From Mesorhizobium jarvisii (GTDB lineage: Bacteria > Pseudomonadota > Alphaproteobacteria > Rhizobiales > Rhizobiaceae): 64,000 nucleotides of DNA. Location: NCBI RefSeq assembly GCF_003601985.1, contig NZ_QZXA01000008.1, positions 248,001 through 312,000 of the forward strand. The letters are read 5' to 3'. Shown in pieces: positions 25,801 to 34,935 of the stretch (position 1 is the stretch's first letter; every line of letters begins with the position of its first letter). The notes beneath the pieces were generated by a model that worked only from the letters and a program-made list of their open reading frames with translations, had not been told where the DNA came from and did not search any database. The translations under genes and the position numbers were made by a program.

Positions 25801-26656
25801 CAGGCGTGGTGGTCGACACCTGCACCCACTTGCCGCCCATCTCCGGGCCGACCGGCATGTGGTAGATGAAGGCGCCGCCGCCGGGCACGCAATCGACCGT
25901 GCCGCGTTCCACCTTGAAGCATTCCTTGCCGGGAGGTGGTGGCGGCGGGTTGCATTTGGTGACATCGATCTTGATCGAGGTCTTCACACCGGTCTTGTAG
26001 TCACCATCGTCAGGCTTGCTCGGATCCTGCGACGGGATGATGGTCCCGGTGCCGGCTTCGTTGCTCACCTTGATCAAGCCCTGATTGTCGACGATCGTCG
26101 GCGCGGGAAACGCCGCATGGTCGATCTTGGCGGTGATCTGGAAATTGATGACACGTTCATTGGCGGCACCGGCGCCGTCGAGATCGGCGGCGGAGAGCCG
26201 GAAATCGGACACCGTGGCGGTATCATTGGGACCCGCCGTATTGCTGATCGTCGCGCTCGGCAGGGGTCCGCCGGAGGCATCCGTGCCGTCGCCGGACACA
26301 TTGACGTTGACGATGGCAAGGCCGTGCGGAAGCTGGTCCTTGAACTCGATCTTGAGTTTCTTCAGCAAGCCCACCAGGCCCGGATCGGCAAAACCCTGCG
26401 GGTCACCGCGCAGGCCGAAGCTCAGGGAGTAGACGACATAGTCGCAGCCTCTCTGGGTGCCTTGCTTGGTGAAGAACGGGACGACCCGCTCCGGCCTCGG
26501 ATTGACGACGCGCGAATTGTCGAGATCGAGCCTCAGTTCCGGGGTGATCGGAGCGGCGTCTTCCGCGTGGCTCGCGAACGGGGTTAGCATGGCGACCGCG
26601 ATACCGGCCGCCATCAGCCAGCGCGCGCCGCGCCTGGCGTATGACAGGGGTTTCAT
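22862..26656 (-). CDS. Large secreted protein with DUF11 repeats and a cysteine-rich CxCP repeat array
   Basis: A 1264-residue exported protein of unknown function. Residues 1-33 form a signal peptide (RRGARWLMAAGIAVAML, cleavage after SHA). About 34-235 is an N-terminal domain. About 243-346 is a domain shared with the protein encoded upstream (C...C.P.G start, TPGI, SPGD, CC near the end). Four DUF11-like beta-sandwich repeats follow, each opening with a VEK/LKK-type strand and containing VTN.GT. The last ~390 residues hold about eight 36-residue units of the form C...GQ....G.CVCP.GTEV.NGAC, resembling EB modules. A glutamine-rich tail ends the protein. The inner ATG is preferred because it gives the signal peptide and has GGAGA upstream. 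Surface or matrix adhesion is a guess. Confidence 0.75.
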   Translation of the reverse strand: MKPLSYARRGARWLMAAGIAVAMLTPFASHAEDAAPITPELRLDLDNSRVVNPRPERVVPFFTKQGTQRGCDYVVYSLSFGLRGDPQGFADPGLVGLLKKLKIEFKDQLPHGLAIVNVNVSGDGTDASGGPLPSATISNTAGPNDTATVSDFRLSAADLDGAGAANERVINFQITAKIDHAAFPAPTIVDNQGLIKVSNEAGTGTIIPSQDPSKPDDGDYKTGVKTSIKIDVTKCNPPPPPPGKECFKVERGTVDCVPGGGAFIYHMPVGPEMGGKWVQVSTTTPGITIIPDTQLVPVGGGVLNWKIVGASPGDVIHLIVTGIETYAGPKEGWGLCCTQTIDIVIPRDQRCPPKDKEPDLKVEKRADVPRCTMAGGCDFTIRVTNVGTAPYNGKIVLDEVTLPAGSTLSSGPNPPWVCVPGTTPMTCTYPVTTLNPGAFVDLKLGFKPAGGWQGSALRNCATYNYAASGKPLFGSQSNDRGCASIPICRRGDRDRDCQPPVEKKVDLILKKRARIPVCTPDGVCYFVIDIINNGTSTYNGPLTVIDNYPGGAPSSSTFGPSPPWTCGPNGPGQFRCDNAGISLPPGASTPIFVKAVMPADYQSDTVENCAAVKAIPGEVDLTNNKACAKERIRRPNGGKPGLRITKVCNGSLAGAAVVSCRITVSNAGTAAPTGPVRVNDAATLVSGGAPVQIQTVTPDGAEWACGPVPANTLSCQIPGAVMTPGTSRHFDVTVSANGEFENCARGSYGPAPGDDIVYPIGQACAKGGGASTIRVEKTGDRECRLGQPCSFDITITNDGTSPFSGPVRIGDAIGVEGLGRLDGVAITSIDPPFGCSPEPATLPLSCIANLTLGAGESQSHHVTVVIPDDGRLANLQGNVNGQNCVGVLSPDTRVQDGGDVLSKDAANVQGDRGKAYACHPFIITHEVKKECSPGFVMSDAGRCVCPEGTTFRNGQCTGGGTNILPTPPPPPKRCVLLEGQIRTEDGRCICPRGTALENGKCVSTNRPEQCTIRGQIHDADGYCVCPQGTEVRNGACRPIRPKPQECRIPGQIRNGDGDCVCPQGTEVRNGACRPVRPKPQQCRIPGQIRNGDGDCVCPQGTEVRNGACRPVRPKPEQCAVRGQVHDANGDCVCPRGTEVIDGACRRKQPQLEQCDIRGQVHNKRGECVCPRGTEVIDGACRRPRQQTECAPGTQMINGQCQPIFKRRCPEGTIGRYPNCRPIRGQPSLEINPGLLLQQVLPRRQPQVDQQQDPAPNRILKLQQQ
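23230..23625. repeat. 108-bp tandem repeats inside the secreted-protein gene
   Basis: Units of 36 codons repeat head to tail. The two central units, about 23320-23535, are nearly identical in DNA as well as protein (shared blocks such as CGTTGCGCACCTCGGTCCC and CGCCATTGCGGATCTGGCC), while outer units have diverged. This points to recent in-frame duplication and possible copy-number change between strains. Confidence 0.75.
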
Positions 26657-26726
26657 GATCGTCTCCATGACGGTTGCGTGGTTTTGCGCGAGCGGGGAGA
26701 GTGCGAGATTGTTCATCTTCCCCTCC

Positions 26727-28688
26727 TCAACGTTCGCAGCTGACGGCTGGGGTGCGGAGCGGCAAGGTCATCTTGCAGCAAGGGTAGTAGCCACCCTTGT
26801 CCTTGTCGGACTTCCTGTAGAAGCAAAGTCCAACATCCACTCTGTCGCCCGGATAATGGCCGGTGATGCCGATCGTGTAAGGCTTGCCGGGCGCATGCGA
26901 CATGGGTGACGTCACCGCGACGCCTGGCGTCCTGGACTGGGCCTTGATCGAATCGCCGCCGAAGCCGGCATGGTCATGGAGATAGAGATCGGCCTCGAGG
27001 CCCGAAGGCGTGCAGTAATATTGCACGTCGTCGACATCGAGACAGGGAGGCAGATTGCCGGGCGGTGGGAAGTCCGGCGGGTAGAAGGGTGGCAGATAGC
27101 CGCCCGGGATTTCTTCATAGTAGCCGGCGCGGCCCTCGCAGGGGTGCCAGACGGCGACGTCGCCGACATGGCCTTCCACCTCGGGATCCTCGAAATAGCC
27201 GTCGAAATCGACGAACCAGGAACCGAAGGGCGGCACGTTGGCCGGCTTGACCAGGTCCTTGGGCGTGATCTGCACGCCGTGCACGGCGAGCGGCCCGCCG
27301 GCGGCGAGTTGCTCGGCAAGCGTCGGATTGTCGCGCAGTTTGTCGCCGGTGTTGACCAGCGTCTGCGTGCATGCCGAGGTGTCGAGATTGCCGTTGGCGT
27401 CATAGCCATATTGCAGGTCGAGGCCGCCGGCCGACTGCCGGTTGCCTTGCGGGAAACCGACCGCGTATTCCTGCGGCACTTCCACCCAGACCGATTCCGT
27501 TGCCGGATCGTCCGGATTCTCACGCCAATAACGGATGACCTCGCCTTTGCCGGAATCCGCGAACTGGCTGTAATCATAACGGTTTTCGACCGGGCCGCGC
27601 TGGGCGAGATACATGAAGCCGCTGTTGTCGAAGGCGATGTCGGTGACGGCGTAGTCCTTGTCGGCCTTGACCGTCAGTTCCCAGCGCGGGTCGCCGGCAA
27701 AGCTGCCGTCGCGGGCAATGCCCACCGACCAGATTTCCGACTTTTCGCCGACCGAATAGTAGAGCCGGCCGCCATGGTAGGAGACGGCCCAGACGCGGCG
27801 CTCGTCCTGGGTGTAGCCCCAGGTCTCGGGGTCTTCGGTGTCGAAGGCAGCACCCTGAATGTCCATCACCGCGCCGTCGTCGGCGACGGGAGCCAGGCCA
27901 TGCGCCGGGCGCCCGGCGACGCCATGATCGAACGTGTCGATCAATCTGCCGGTGGCGTCGATGCGATGGATCAGGCCGGTGTCGAGATCCGAGGCGAAAA
28001 ACTGGCGGTGGTTGGGATCGAAGGTGAGATTGCCGATGCCGGGGCCGCTGTTGGTGTCGATGTCGGCGAATTTGGCGACCTGGCCGGTGATGCCGTCGAT
28101 CTTCCAGATGGTGCCGGGTCCGCCGCCGTTTTCGGTGCCGAACTGGCCATCCATGAAGGCGGCGCCCGCCGTGCCGCGGCGCTGCCGCTCCGGCCTGCCG
28201 TCACTGTCGGTATCGGGCGTGACGATGCGGATGCCGTGCAGCGAGGTGGCGGCGGCGTAAAGATTGGGAACGCCAGACGGAACGCCATCGCGCACGCCGT
28301 CATCATAGGTGAGGCCGAAAACCTGGCCGATCTGGCCGGCCGTGACCTCGAAGGGCGGCGGCGTGAAGACGAGCTGGCCCGAGGCCGGCCCGCCGAGATG
28401 CGAAACGTCGAAAACGCGCAAAGTGGCGCGCGTGGTGTCGATGAAGGTTTCGTCGACCGGATCGACACCGGGCGGCAGGCCTTCGTCGAAATTCGGAATG
28501 ATGGTGCCGGAAAATCCGGTGACCGCCATCGAGCCGGGATAGATGACCTGGGTGTCCTGCGCCCGGGCGACGCCGCCAAGCCAAAGGCCGGCGGTCAGGG
28601 CAAACGCAAGAAGTCCGCCGGTTGCCTTGATCAGGCGGTGCAACCGGCTGATGCGAGAAGACACGAACGGGCCGTGATCGCAAGACAT
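26727..28688 (-). CDS. Secreted protein of unknown function with beta-propeller-like body
   Basis: A 653-residue exported protein. A long basic signal sequence (about residues 1-47: RLHRLIKATGG, then LLAFALTAGLWLGG, cleavage after ARA) precedes a body rich in propeller-like strands (GTIWKIDGITGQV, GRLYYSVGEKSEIWSVGI, ITDIAFDNSG-type segments), suggesting an NHL/SMP-30-like fold. The last ~100 residues (about 546-646) are a Cys-containing domain resembling residues 243-346 of the protein encoded downstream. It is followed after about 70 bp by that gene and is probably co-transcribed with it. GGGGGAG precedes the chosen ATG. I do not recognise a named family for the whole protein. Confidence 0.7.
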   Translation of the reverse strand: MSCDHGPFVSSRISRLHRLIKATGGLLAFALTAGLWLGGVARAQDTQVIYPGSMAVTGFSGTIIPNFDEGLPPGVDPVDETFIDTTRATLRVFDVSHLGGPASGQLVFTPPPFEVTAGQIGQVFGLTYDDGVRDGVPSGVPNLYAAATSLHGIRIVTPDTDSDGRPERQRRGTAGAAFMDGQFGTENGGGPGTIWKIDGITGQVAKFADIDTNSGPGIGNLTFDPNHRQFFASDLDTGLIHRIDATGRLIDTFDHGVAGRPAHGLAPVADDGAVMDIQGAAFDTEDPETWGYTQDERRVWAVSYHGGRLYYSVGEKSEIWSVGIARDGSFAGDPRWELTVKADKDYAVTDIAFDNSGFMYLAQRGPVENRYDYSQFADSGKGEVIRYWRENPDDPATESVWVEVPQEYAVGFPQGNRQSAGGLDLQYGYDANGNLDTSACTQTLVNTGDKLRDNPTLAEQLAAGGPLAVHGVQITPKDLVKPANVPPFGSWFVDFDGYFEDPEVEGHVGDVAVWHPCEGRAGYYEEIPGGYLPPFYPPDFPPPGNLPPCLDVDDVQYYCTPSGLEADLYLHDHAGFGGDSIKAQSRTPGVAVTSPMSHAPGKPYTIGITGHYPGDRVDVGLCFYRKSDKDKGGYYPCCKMTLPLRTPAVSCER

Positions 28689-29176
28689 GGAACTCCCCCC
28701 GAAGTCTGCGGGAGGAGCCTCCGGCTGTGCCGCGCGAACCAGGGCAAGGCGCGGCGGTCCGGCTCGTTCTTCCCTGCTCGAATTGTCTGCTTTCCTCATT
28801 GTCACGATACGCCTGCTCTTACGCAGGGTCAACGGAATCAGCGGGAAGCCCAGCGCATCGACCCCGTCCCGAAGGCGGTGGTCGCGTCGAGCTCCTGTTG
28901 TTCCCGGAGACCTCAGAGCCTCTGGGTTGCTGGTCATGGGGGCTTCCTTTCCGGGCCGCACCATGCGGCACCTTGACCTCTGTCGCGGACGGAGGTGGAA
29001 AGGTTCATGGAAGCCTTGCGCAGAATGCTTGCGCCCGATGCTGCCTGTTCTTATATACGCGCCAAGCCGTGCGACGCCGGGACACCGGTGGCCGGACGGG
29101 ATTTCTTATGAACAGGGGCTTTCGTCGGAACGCCTTCATGGGTCCTGAAAGCCTGCTTAGAGGAGAGACTAGAAAA
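28689..29176. other. 488-bp divergent intergenic region upstream of dnaK
   Basis: It separates the leftward secreted-protein operon from dnaK. The dnaK half holds a heat-shock-type promoter and the AGGAGAG ribosome site. The half next to the secreted-protein gene should hold that operon's promoter but shows no box I can name. An open frame in phase with dnaK runs through it; it has no DnaK-like sequence and is not part of the protein. Confidence 0.6.
29028..29058 (+). promoter_or_regulatory. Candidate RpoH (sigma-32) promoter of dnaK
   Basis: CTTGCG (29028-29033) and CTTATATAC (29050-29058) are separated by 16 bases. This fits the alphaproteobacterial heat-shock promoter pattern (CTTG, 16-17 bases, C.TAT.T). 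The predicted start is near 29065, giving a 5' leader of about 110 bases before dnaK. Confidence 0.65.
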
Positions 29177-31093
<1,917 letters not shown>

Positions 31094-31119
31094 GCCGCCT
31101 GACGGCAAGATAAAGCGGA

Positions 31120-31146
31120 AAGCCCGGCATAAAGCCGGGCTTTTTT
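31120..31146 (+). terminator. Rho-independent terminator after dnaK
   Basis: AAGCCCGGC pairs perfectly with GCCGGGCTT around ATAAA and runs into six T residues. It is about 27 bases past the dnaK stop. Confidence 0.9.
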
Positions 31147-31316
31147 GCAACCCTTGCCGGAAAAGTGCGGGACCTCCCCGAAAAAACGACAGAAAAACCC
31201 GGACAGAGGCACGCCAGCACTGGCATCCGGGCGGCACCGATCCTAAATCGAGACAGCGTGCCGGCAAAAGACGCAACAATGCATCAAGACGTTGAGCATC
31301 CGGACAGCGGGAAAAA

Positions 31317-32447
31317 ATGAAAGCTGATTTCTACGAAACGCTGGGCGTGCAAAAGGGCGCCGACGAGAAGGAGCTCAAGAGCGCTTTTCGCAAGCTCGCC
31401 ATGCAGTTCCATCCTGACCGCAACCCCGGCGATCATTCCTGCGAGCACAAGTTCAAGGAAATCAACGAAGCCTACGAGACGCTGAAGGACCCGCAGAAAC
31501 GCGCGGCCTATGACCGTTTCGGCCACGCCGCCTTCGAACAGGGCGGCATGAATGGCGGCGCGCAAGGCTTTGGCGCCGGCGGCTTCGCCGACATCTTCGA
31601 GGATATTTTCGGCGACATGATGGGTGGGCGCCAGCGCCGATCGTCAGGCGGCCGCGAGCGCGGCGCCGACCTGCGCTACAACATGGAAATCTCGCTGGAA
31701 GAGGCTTTCGCCGGAAAGACCGCGCAGATCCGGGTGCCGGCCTCGATCTCCTGCACGGAATGCTCCGGCAGCGGCGCCAAGCCCGGCACCCAGCCGGTGA
31801 CCTGCTCGATGTGCCATGGCCACGGCAAGGTGCGCGCCACGCAAGGCTTCTTCTCGATCGAGCGTACCTGCCCGCAATGCCAGGGCCGCGGCCAGACGAT
31901 CAAGGATCCGTGCCCGAAATGCGCCGGCCAGGGCCGCGTCACCGAGGAGCGTTCGCTGTCGGTCAACATTCCGGCCGGCATCGAGGACGGCACCCGCATC
32001 CGCCTTGCCAATGAGGGCGAGGCCGGCCTGCGCGGCGGGCCTTCGGGCGACCTCTATATTTTCCTGGCGGTGAAGCCGCATGAATTCTTCCAGCGCGACG
32101 GTGCCGACCTCTATTGCAAGGTGCCGATCTCGATGACGACGGCCGCCCTTGGCGGCTCCTTCGAGGTGACGACGCTGGATGGCAGCCAGACCAAGGTGAA
32201 AGTACCCGAAGGCACGCAGAACGGCCGCCAGTTCCGCCTCAAGGGCAAGGGCATGCCGGTGCTGCGCCAGCCCAATGTCGGCGACCTCTACATCCAGACC
32301 GCTGTCGAGACCCCGCAGAACCTGTCGCGCCGCCAGCGCGAGTTGCTGGAGGAGTTCGAACAGCTGTCCTCGCAGGACAATTCGCCCCAATCGAGCGGGT
32401 TTTTCGCCCGCATGAAGGATTTTTTCGAGTCTTTCGGCGAGCGCTGA
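31317..32447 (+). CDS. dnaJ: Chaperone protein DnaJ (Hsp40)
   Basis: The type I J-protein co-chaperone that delivers substrates to DnaK and stimulates its ATPase. The 376-residue product contains the J domain with HPD in MQFHPDRNPGD (about residue 33), a Gly/Phe-rich linker (GGAQGFGAGGFADIFEDIFGD), four CxxCxGxG zinc-binding repeats (CTECSGSG, CSMCHGHG, CPQCQGRG, CPKCAGQG; about 145-215) and the C-terminal peptide-binding domain. All key residues are intact. It lies downstream of dnaK in the usual order. Confidence 0.98.
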   Translation: MKADFYETLGVQKGADEKELKSAFRKLAMQFHPDRNPGDHSCEHKFKEINEAYETLKDPQKRAAYDRFGHAAFEQGGMNGGAQGFGAGGFADIFEDIFGDMMGGRQRRSSGGRERGADLRYNMEISLEEAFAGKTAQIRVPASISCTECSGSGAKPGTQPVTCSMCHGHGKVRATQGFFSIERTCPQCQGRGQTIKDPCPKCAGQGRVTEERSLSVNIPAGIEDGTRIRLANEGEAGLRGGPSGDLYIFLAVKPHEFFQRDGADLYCKVPISMTTAALGGSFEVTTLDGSQTKVKVPEGTQNGRQFRLKGKGMPVLRQPNVGDLYIQTAVETPQNLSRRQRELLEEFEQLSSQDNSPQSSGFFARMKDFFESFGER

Positions 32448-32457
32448 TAGTGCAAGA

Positions 32458-32491
32458 ACGGCGCGGGAATGCATGAAACGCGCCGTGTTTT
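32458..32491 (+). terminator. Terminator after dnaJ
   Basis: ACGGCGCG pairs with CGCGCCGT around a 13-base loop and is followed by GTTTT. It starts about ten bases after the dnaJ stop. Confidence 0.7.
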
Positions 32492-32597
32492 GAGACGCGA
32501 CGAAATCTATCTTATCCACGACATGCGTCTCGCAACGCCTTGCCTTGCGTCAACCAGATGTTAAGTAGCTTTGCGGGGAGCCTTGAGGAGAGCTTGC

Positions 32598-33200
32598 ATG
32601 ACACGTGGTCACGGACTGCGGAAGGCGCTTGCCGAGAAGTTCGACGACGAACTCAAATTCTTCAAGGGCTGGATCGACAAGCCGAAGACGGTCGGTTCGA
32701 TCGTGCCGACCAGTTCGATCACCGCGCGCAAGATGGCCTCGATCGTCAATCCCAGGTCCGGCCTGCCGGTGCTTGAAGTCGGTCCGGGCACCGGTGTCAT
32801 CACCCGCGCCATCCTCGCTCAGGGCGTACGGCCCGAAAACCTCTATGCCGTCGAATACAACACCGATTTCGTGCGCCATCTGCGCCAGCTCTATCCCGGC
32901 GTCAACGTCATCGAGGGCGACGCCTTCAACCTCAACGCGACGCTTGGCGAGAGGAGCGGGATGATCTTCGATTCCGTCGTGTCCGGCGTGCCGCTGCTCA
33001 ATTTCCCGGTCGCCCAGCGCATTGCCTATATAGAGAGCCTGCTCGACCGCATCCCGGCGGGCCGCCCGATCGTGCAGCTGACCTATGGCCCGATGTCGCC
33101 GATCCCGGCCGGCCGCGGCGACTACACTGTCAAGCATTTCGATTTCATCTTCCGCAACATCCCGCCGACGCAGCTGTGGATCTATCGAAGAGAGGGATAA
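32598..33200 (+). CDS. pmtA: Phosphatidylethanolamine N-methyltransferase (rhizobial PmtA type)
   Basis: A 200-residue SAM-dependent methyltransferase. The N-terminus FDDELKFFKGWIDKPK and the segment SIVPTSSITARKMAS are characteristic of the Rhizobium/Sinorhizobium PmtA group, followed by the SAM motif LEVGPGTGVITRAIL and the acidic loop YAVEYNTDF. The enzyme methylates phosphatidylethanolamine towards phosphatidylcholine, a lipid needed for rhizobial symbiosis, at the cytoplasmic face of the membrane. GAGGAG precedes the chosen ATG by six bases; an in-frame upstream ATG lacks a site. The family also includes rRNA-type KsgA/Dim1-like relatives, but size and motifs favour PmtA. Confidence 0.85.
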   Translation: MTRGHGLRKALAEKFDDELKFFKGWIDKPKTVGSIVPTSSITARKMASIVNPRSGLPVLEVGPGTGVITRAILAQGVRPENLYAVEYNTDFVRHLRQLYPGVNVIEGDAFNLNATLGERSGMIFDSVVSGVPLLNFPVAQRIAYIESLLDRIPAGRPIVQLTYGPMSPIPAGRGDYTVKHFDFIFRNIPPTQLWIYRREG

Positions 33201-33267
33201 GGCAGTAGGCAGTAGGGAATAGTCAGGAACCGCTTATCTCCTACTGCCTATTCCCCACTGCCTACTC
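33201..33267. repeat. Palindromic repeat of the GGCAGTAGGCAGTAGGG type
   Basis: AGTAGGCAGTAGGGAATAG (33204-33222) has an inverted partner at 33248-33266 with one mismatch. The units AGTAGGC are themselves repeated in tandem. The element fills the gap between pmtA and the flavin reductase and would form a stable hairpin in RNA. No T-run follows. Confidence 0.75.
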
Positions 33268-33280
33268 TCTTTGCGAAGCA

Positions 33281-33877
33281 ATGGCAGTGATCCCGAAAAT
33301 CCTCGTCTTCGCCGGCTCGGTGCGCAGCGGCGCCTATAGCGGCAGGACCGCCGATGTGGCGCAGAAGGAACTTGCGGTGCAGGGCGCCGAGGTGACCCGC
33401 ATTTCGCTCGCCGATTATCCCTTGCCGATCCTCGACGAGGATCTGGAGAAGGAGGAGGGTGTCCCCGAAAACGCCGTCAAACTCGGCCGTCTGATTTCAG
33501 CCCATGACGGATTGCTGATCGCCACGCCCGAATATAACGGCTCGATCCCGCCGCTGCTCAAGAACACGATCGACTGGGTGAGCCGGGTGCGCCGCGATGG
33601 CGGCCGATCGGTCAGGCCGCTTGCCGGCAAGGTCGTCGGGCTGTGTTCGTCCTCCAATGGCCATTTTGCCGGCATACGCTGCATCAACCATCTGCGCGCG
33701 GTGCTGGTACGCTGCCAGATGGAGGTGGTGACACCGGAATGCTCGGTGCCGGACGGCGGCGACGCCTTCGACGAAGGCGGCAATTTCCGTGACGAAAGAC
33801 TGTACAAATCGATGGAGCATTTATGCCGCACGCTGATCGAAACCTCGCGCATGCTGTCGACCCGGATCGAGGCGTGA
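33281..33877 (+). CDS. NADPH-dependent FMN reductase family protein
   Basis: A 198-residue flavodoxin-fold reductase of the azoreductase/chromate-reductase (ChrR/YieF) group. The FMN phosphate loop FAGSVRSGAYSGR is at the N-terminus and the diagnostic ATPEYNGSIPPLLKNTIDW motif near residue 85; SSSNGHFAG follows. Such enzymes reduce quinones, azo compounds or metals with NAD(P)H and protect against oxidative stress. The 3' end overlaps the likely start of pyrF, so the pair is probably translated in a coupled way. The substrate cannot be deduced. Confidence 0.87.
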   Translation: MAVIPKILVFAGSVRSGAYSGRTADVAQKELAVQGAEVTRISLADYPLPILDEDLEKEEGVPENAVKLGRLISAHDGLLIATPEYNGSIPPLLKNTIDWVSRVRRDGGRSVRPLAGKVVGLCSSSNGHFAGIRCINHLRAVLVRCQMEVVTPECSVPDGGDAFDEGGNFRDERLYKSMEHLCRTLIETSRMLSTRIEA

Positions 33878-34602
33878 CCGCCACGACCATGCAGGCCAAA
33901 TCCATCCGGGCCCAGTCCATCCAGGAAAGACTGATCGTCGGCCTCGACGTGCCGACCGTGCGGGAAGCCGAGCAGGCGGTGCGCGAACTCGACGGCGTCG
34001 TCTCCTTCTACAAGATCGGCTATCAGCTGGCCTTCGCCGGCGGGCTCGACTTCGCCAGGGAGCTGGCCAGCGGCGGGACAAAAATCTTCCTCGACATGAA
34101 GCTGCTCGACATCGACCACACGGTGGCCAAGGGCGTCGAGAACATCGTCAAGATGGGCATGACGATGCTGACCATACACGCCTATCCCAAGGCGATGCGT
34201 GCGGCCGTGGACGCGGCCAGGGGCAGCGACCTTTGCCTGCTCGCCGTCAGCGTGCTGACCTCGATGGACGAGCAGGACATGATCGATGTCGGCTATGAAT
34301 ATGACCCGCACACGCTGGTGCTGCGGCGCTCGGAACAGGCGCTGCATGCCGGCATGGGCGGCATCGTCTGCTCGGCCGCGGAAGCCGAAGCGGTGCGCCG
34401 CATCGTCGGACCCGACATGGCGGTGGTGACGCCCGGCATCCGGCCGGTGGGCAGCGACCATGGCGACCAGAAGCGCGTGGTGACGCCGGCGCAAGCGATC
34501 CGCAACGGCGCCAGCCATCTCGTCGTCGGCCGCCCGATCGTCGCGGCAAGCGACCGCCGCGCGGCGGCGCAGGCGATCCTCGACGAAATGCGCTCTGCAT
34601 AG
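33823..34602 (+). CDS. pyrF: Orotidine 5'-phosphate decarboxylase
   Basis: The last step of UMP synthesis, decarboxylating OMP. The TIM-barrel signature FLDMKLLDIDHTVAKG carries the catalytic Asp-Lys-Asp set. The start region RLIVGLDVPT, VTPGIRP and the phosphate loop VVGRPIVAA are also present. Start choice is uncertain. This ATG has GGAG five bases upstream but overlaps the reductase by 55 bases and adds ~25 non-conserved residues. A GTG at 33874 (GTGA overlap) or the ATG at 33889 would give a more usual length of ~237-242. The DUF1330 gene follows after 16 bp. Confidence 0.93.
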   Translation: MPHADRNLAHAVDPDRGVTATTMQAKSIRAQSIQERLIVGLDVPTVREAEQAVRELDGVVSFYKIGYQLAFAGGLDFARELASGGTKIFLDMKLLDIDHTVAKGVENIVKMGMTMLTIHAYPKAMRAAVDAARGSDLCLLAVSVLTSMDEQDMIDVGYEYDPHTLVLRRSEQALHAGMGGIVCSAAEAEAVRRIVGPDMAVVTPGIRPVGSDHGDQKRVVTPAQAIRNGASHLVVGRPIVAASDRRAAAQAILDEMRSA

Positions 34603-34618
34603 AATAAGGGAGAGAACA

Positions 34619-34906
34619 ATGCCCAAGGGATACTGGATCGCCCGCGTCGATGTGCGCGATGCCGAAGGCTACAAGGAGTATATCGCCGCTTCGAAGCTCG
34701 CCTTCGACCGTTTTGGCGCGAAATTCCTGGCACGCGGCGGAGCCCATGAGCTGGCCGAAGGGCCTGGCCGCGCCCGCAACGTGATCATCGAATTCGAATC
34801 GCTTGCGATCGCGCATGACTGCTACCACTCGCCGGAATATCAGCGCGCGGTCGCCATCCGCCAGAAGGTCGCCGACGGCGAGATCGTGCTGGTCGAAGGG
34901 GCCTGA
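34619..34906 (+). CDS. DUF1330 domain protein
   Basis: A 95-residue protein of the dimeric ferredoxin-like (alpha+beta barrel) fold. The family pattern is clear: KGYWIARVDVRDAEGYKEY at the start, FLARGG in the middle and VIIEFESLAIAHDCYHSPEYQ near the end. The family is common in rhizobia with no established role; monooxygenase-like or degradative functions have been proposed for the fold. GGGAGAG sits before the ATG. It is probably the last gene of a unit with pyrF. Confidence 0.88.
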   Translation: MPKGYWIARVDVRDAEGYKEYIAASKLAFDRFGAKFLARGGAHELAEGPGRARNVIIEFESLAIAHDCYHSPEYQRAVAIRQKVADGEIVLVEGA

Positions 34907-34922
34907 AGCGCTCAGCGCTTTT
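34906..34922. terminator. Short hairpin with T-run between convergent genes
   Basis: AAGCGCT and AGCGCTT flank a single C and are followed by TTTT. The arms overlap the DUF1330 stop and lie 14 bases before the end of the convergent GntR gene. The stem is short, so termination is likely weak. Confidence 0.45.
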
Positions 34923-34935
34923 CCCCGGAACTGCT

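Noticed and set aside
28727..29176. 150-codon N-terminal extension of DnaK
   Set aside because: The sequence has no Hsp70 similarity, contains the heat-shock promoter, and the conserved MAKVIGID start has its own AGGAGAG site.
32598..33200. KsgA-like rRNA methyltransferase
   Set aside because: It is too short (200 residues), lacks the C-terminal KsgA domain, and has the FDDELKFFKGWIDKPK/SIVPTSS segments of rhizobial PmtA.
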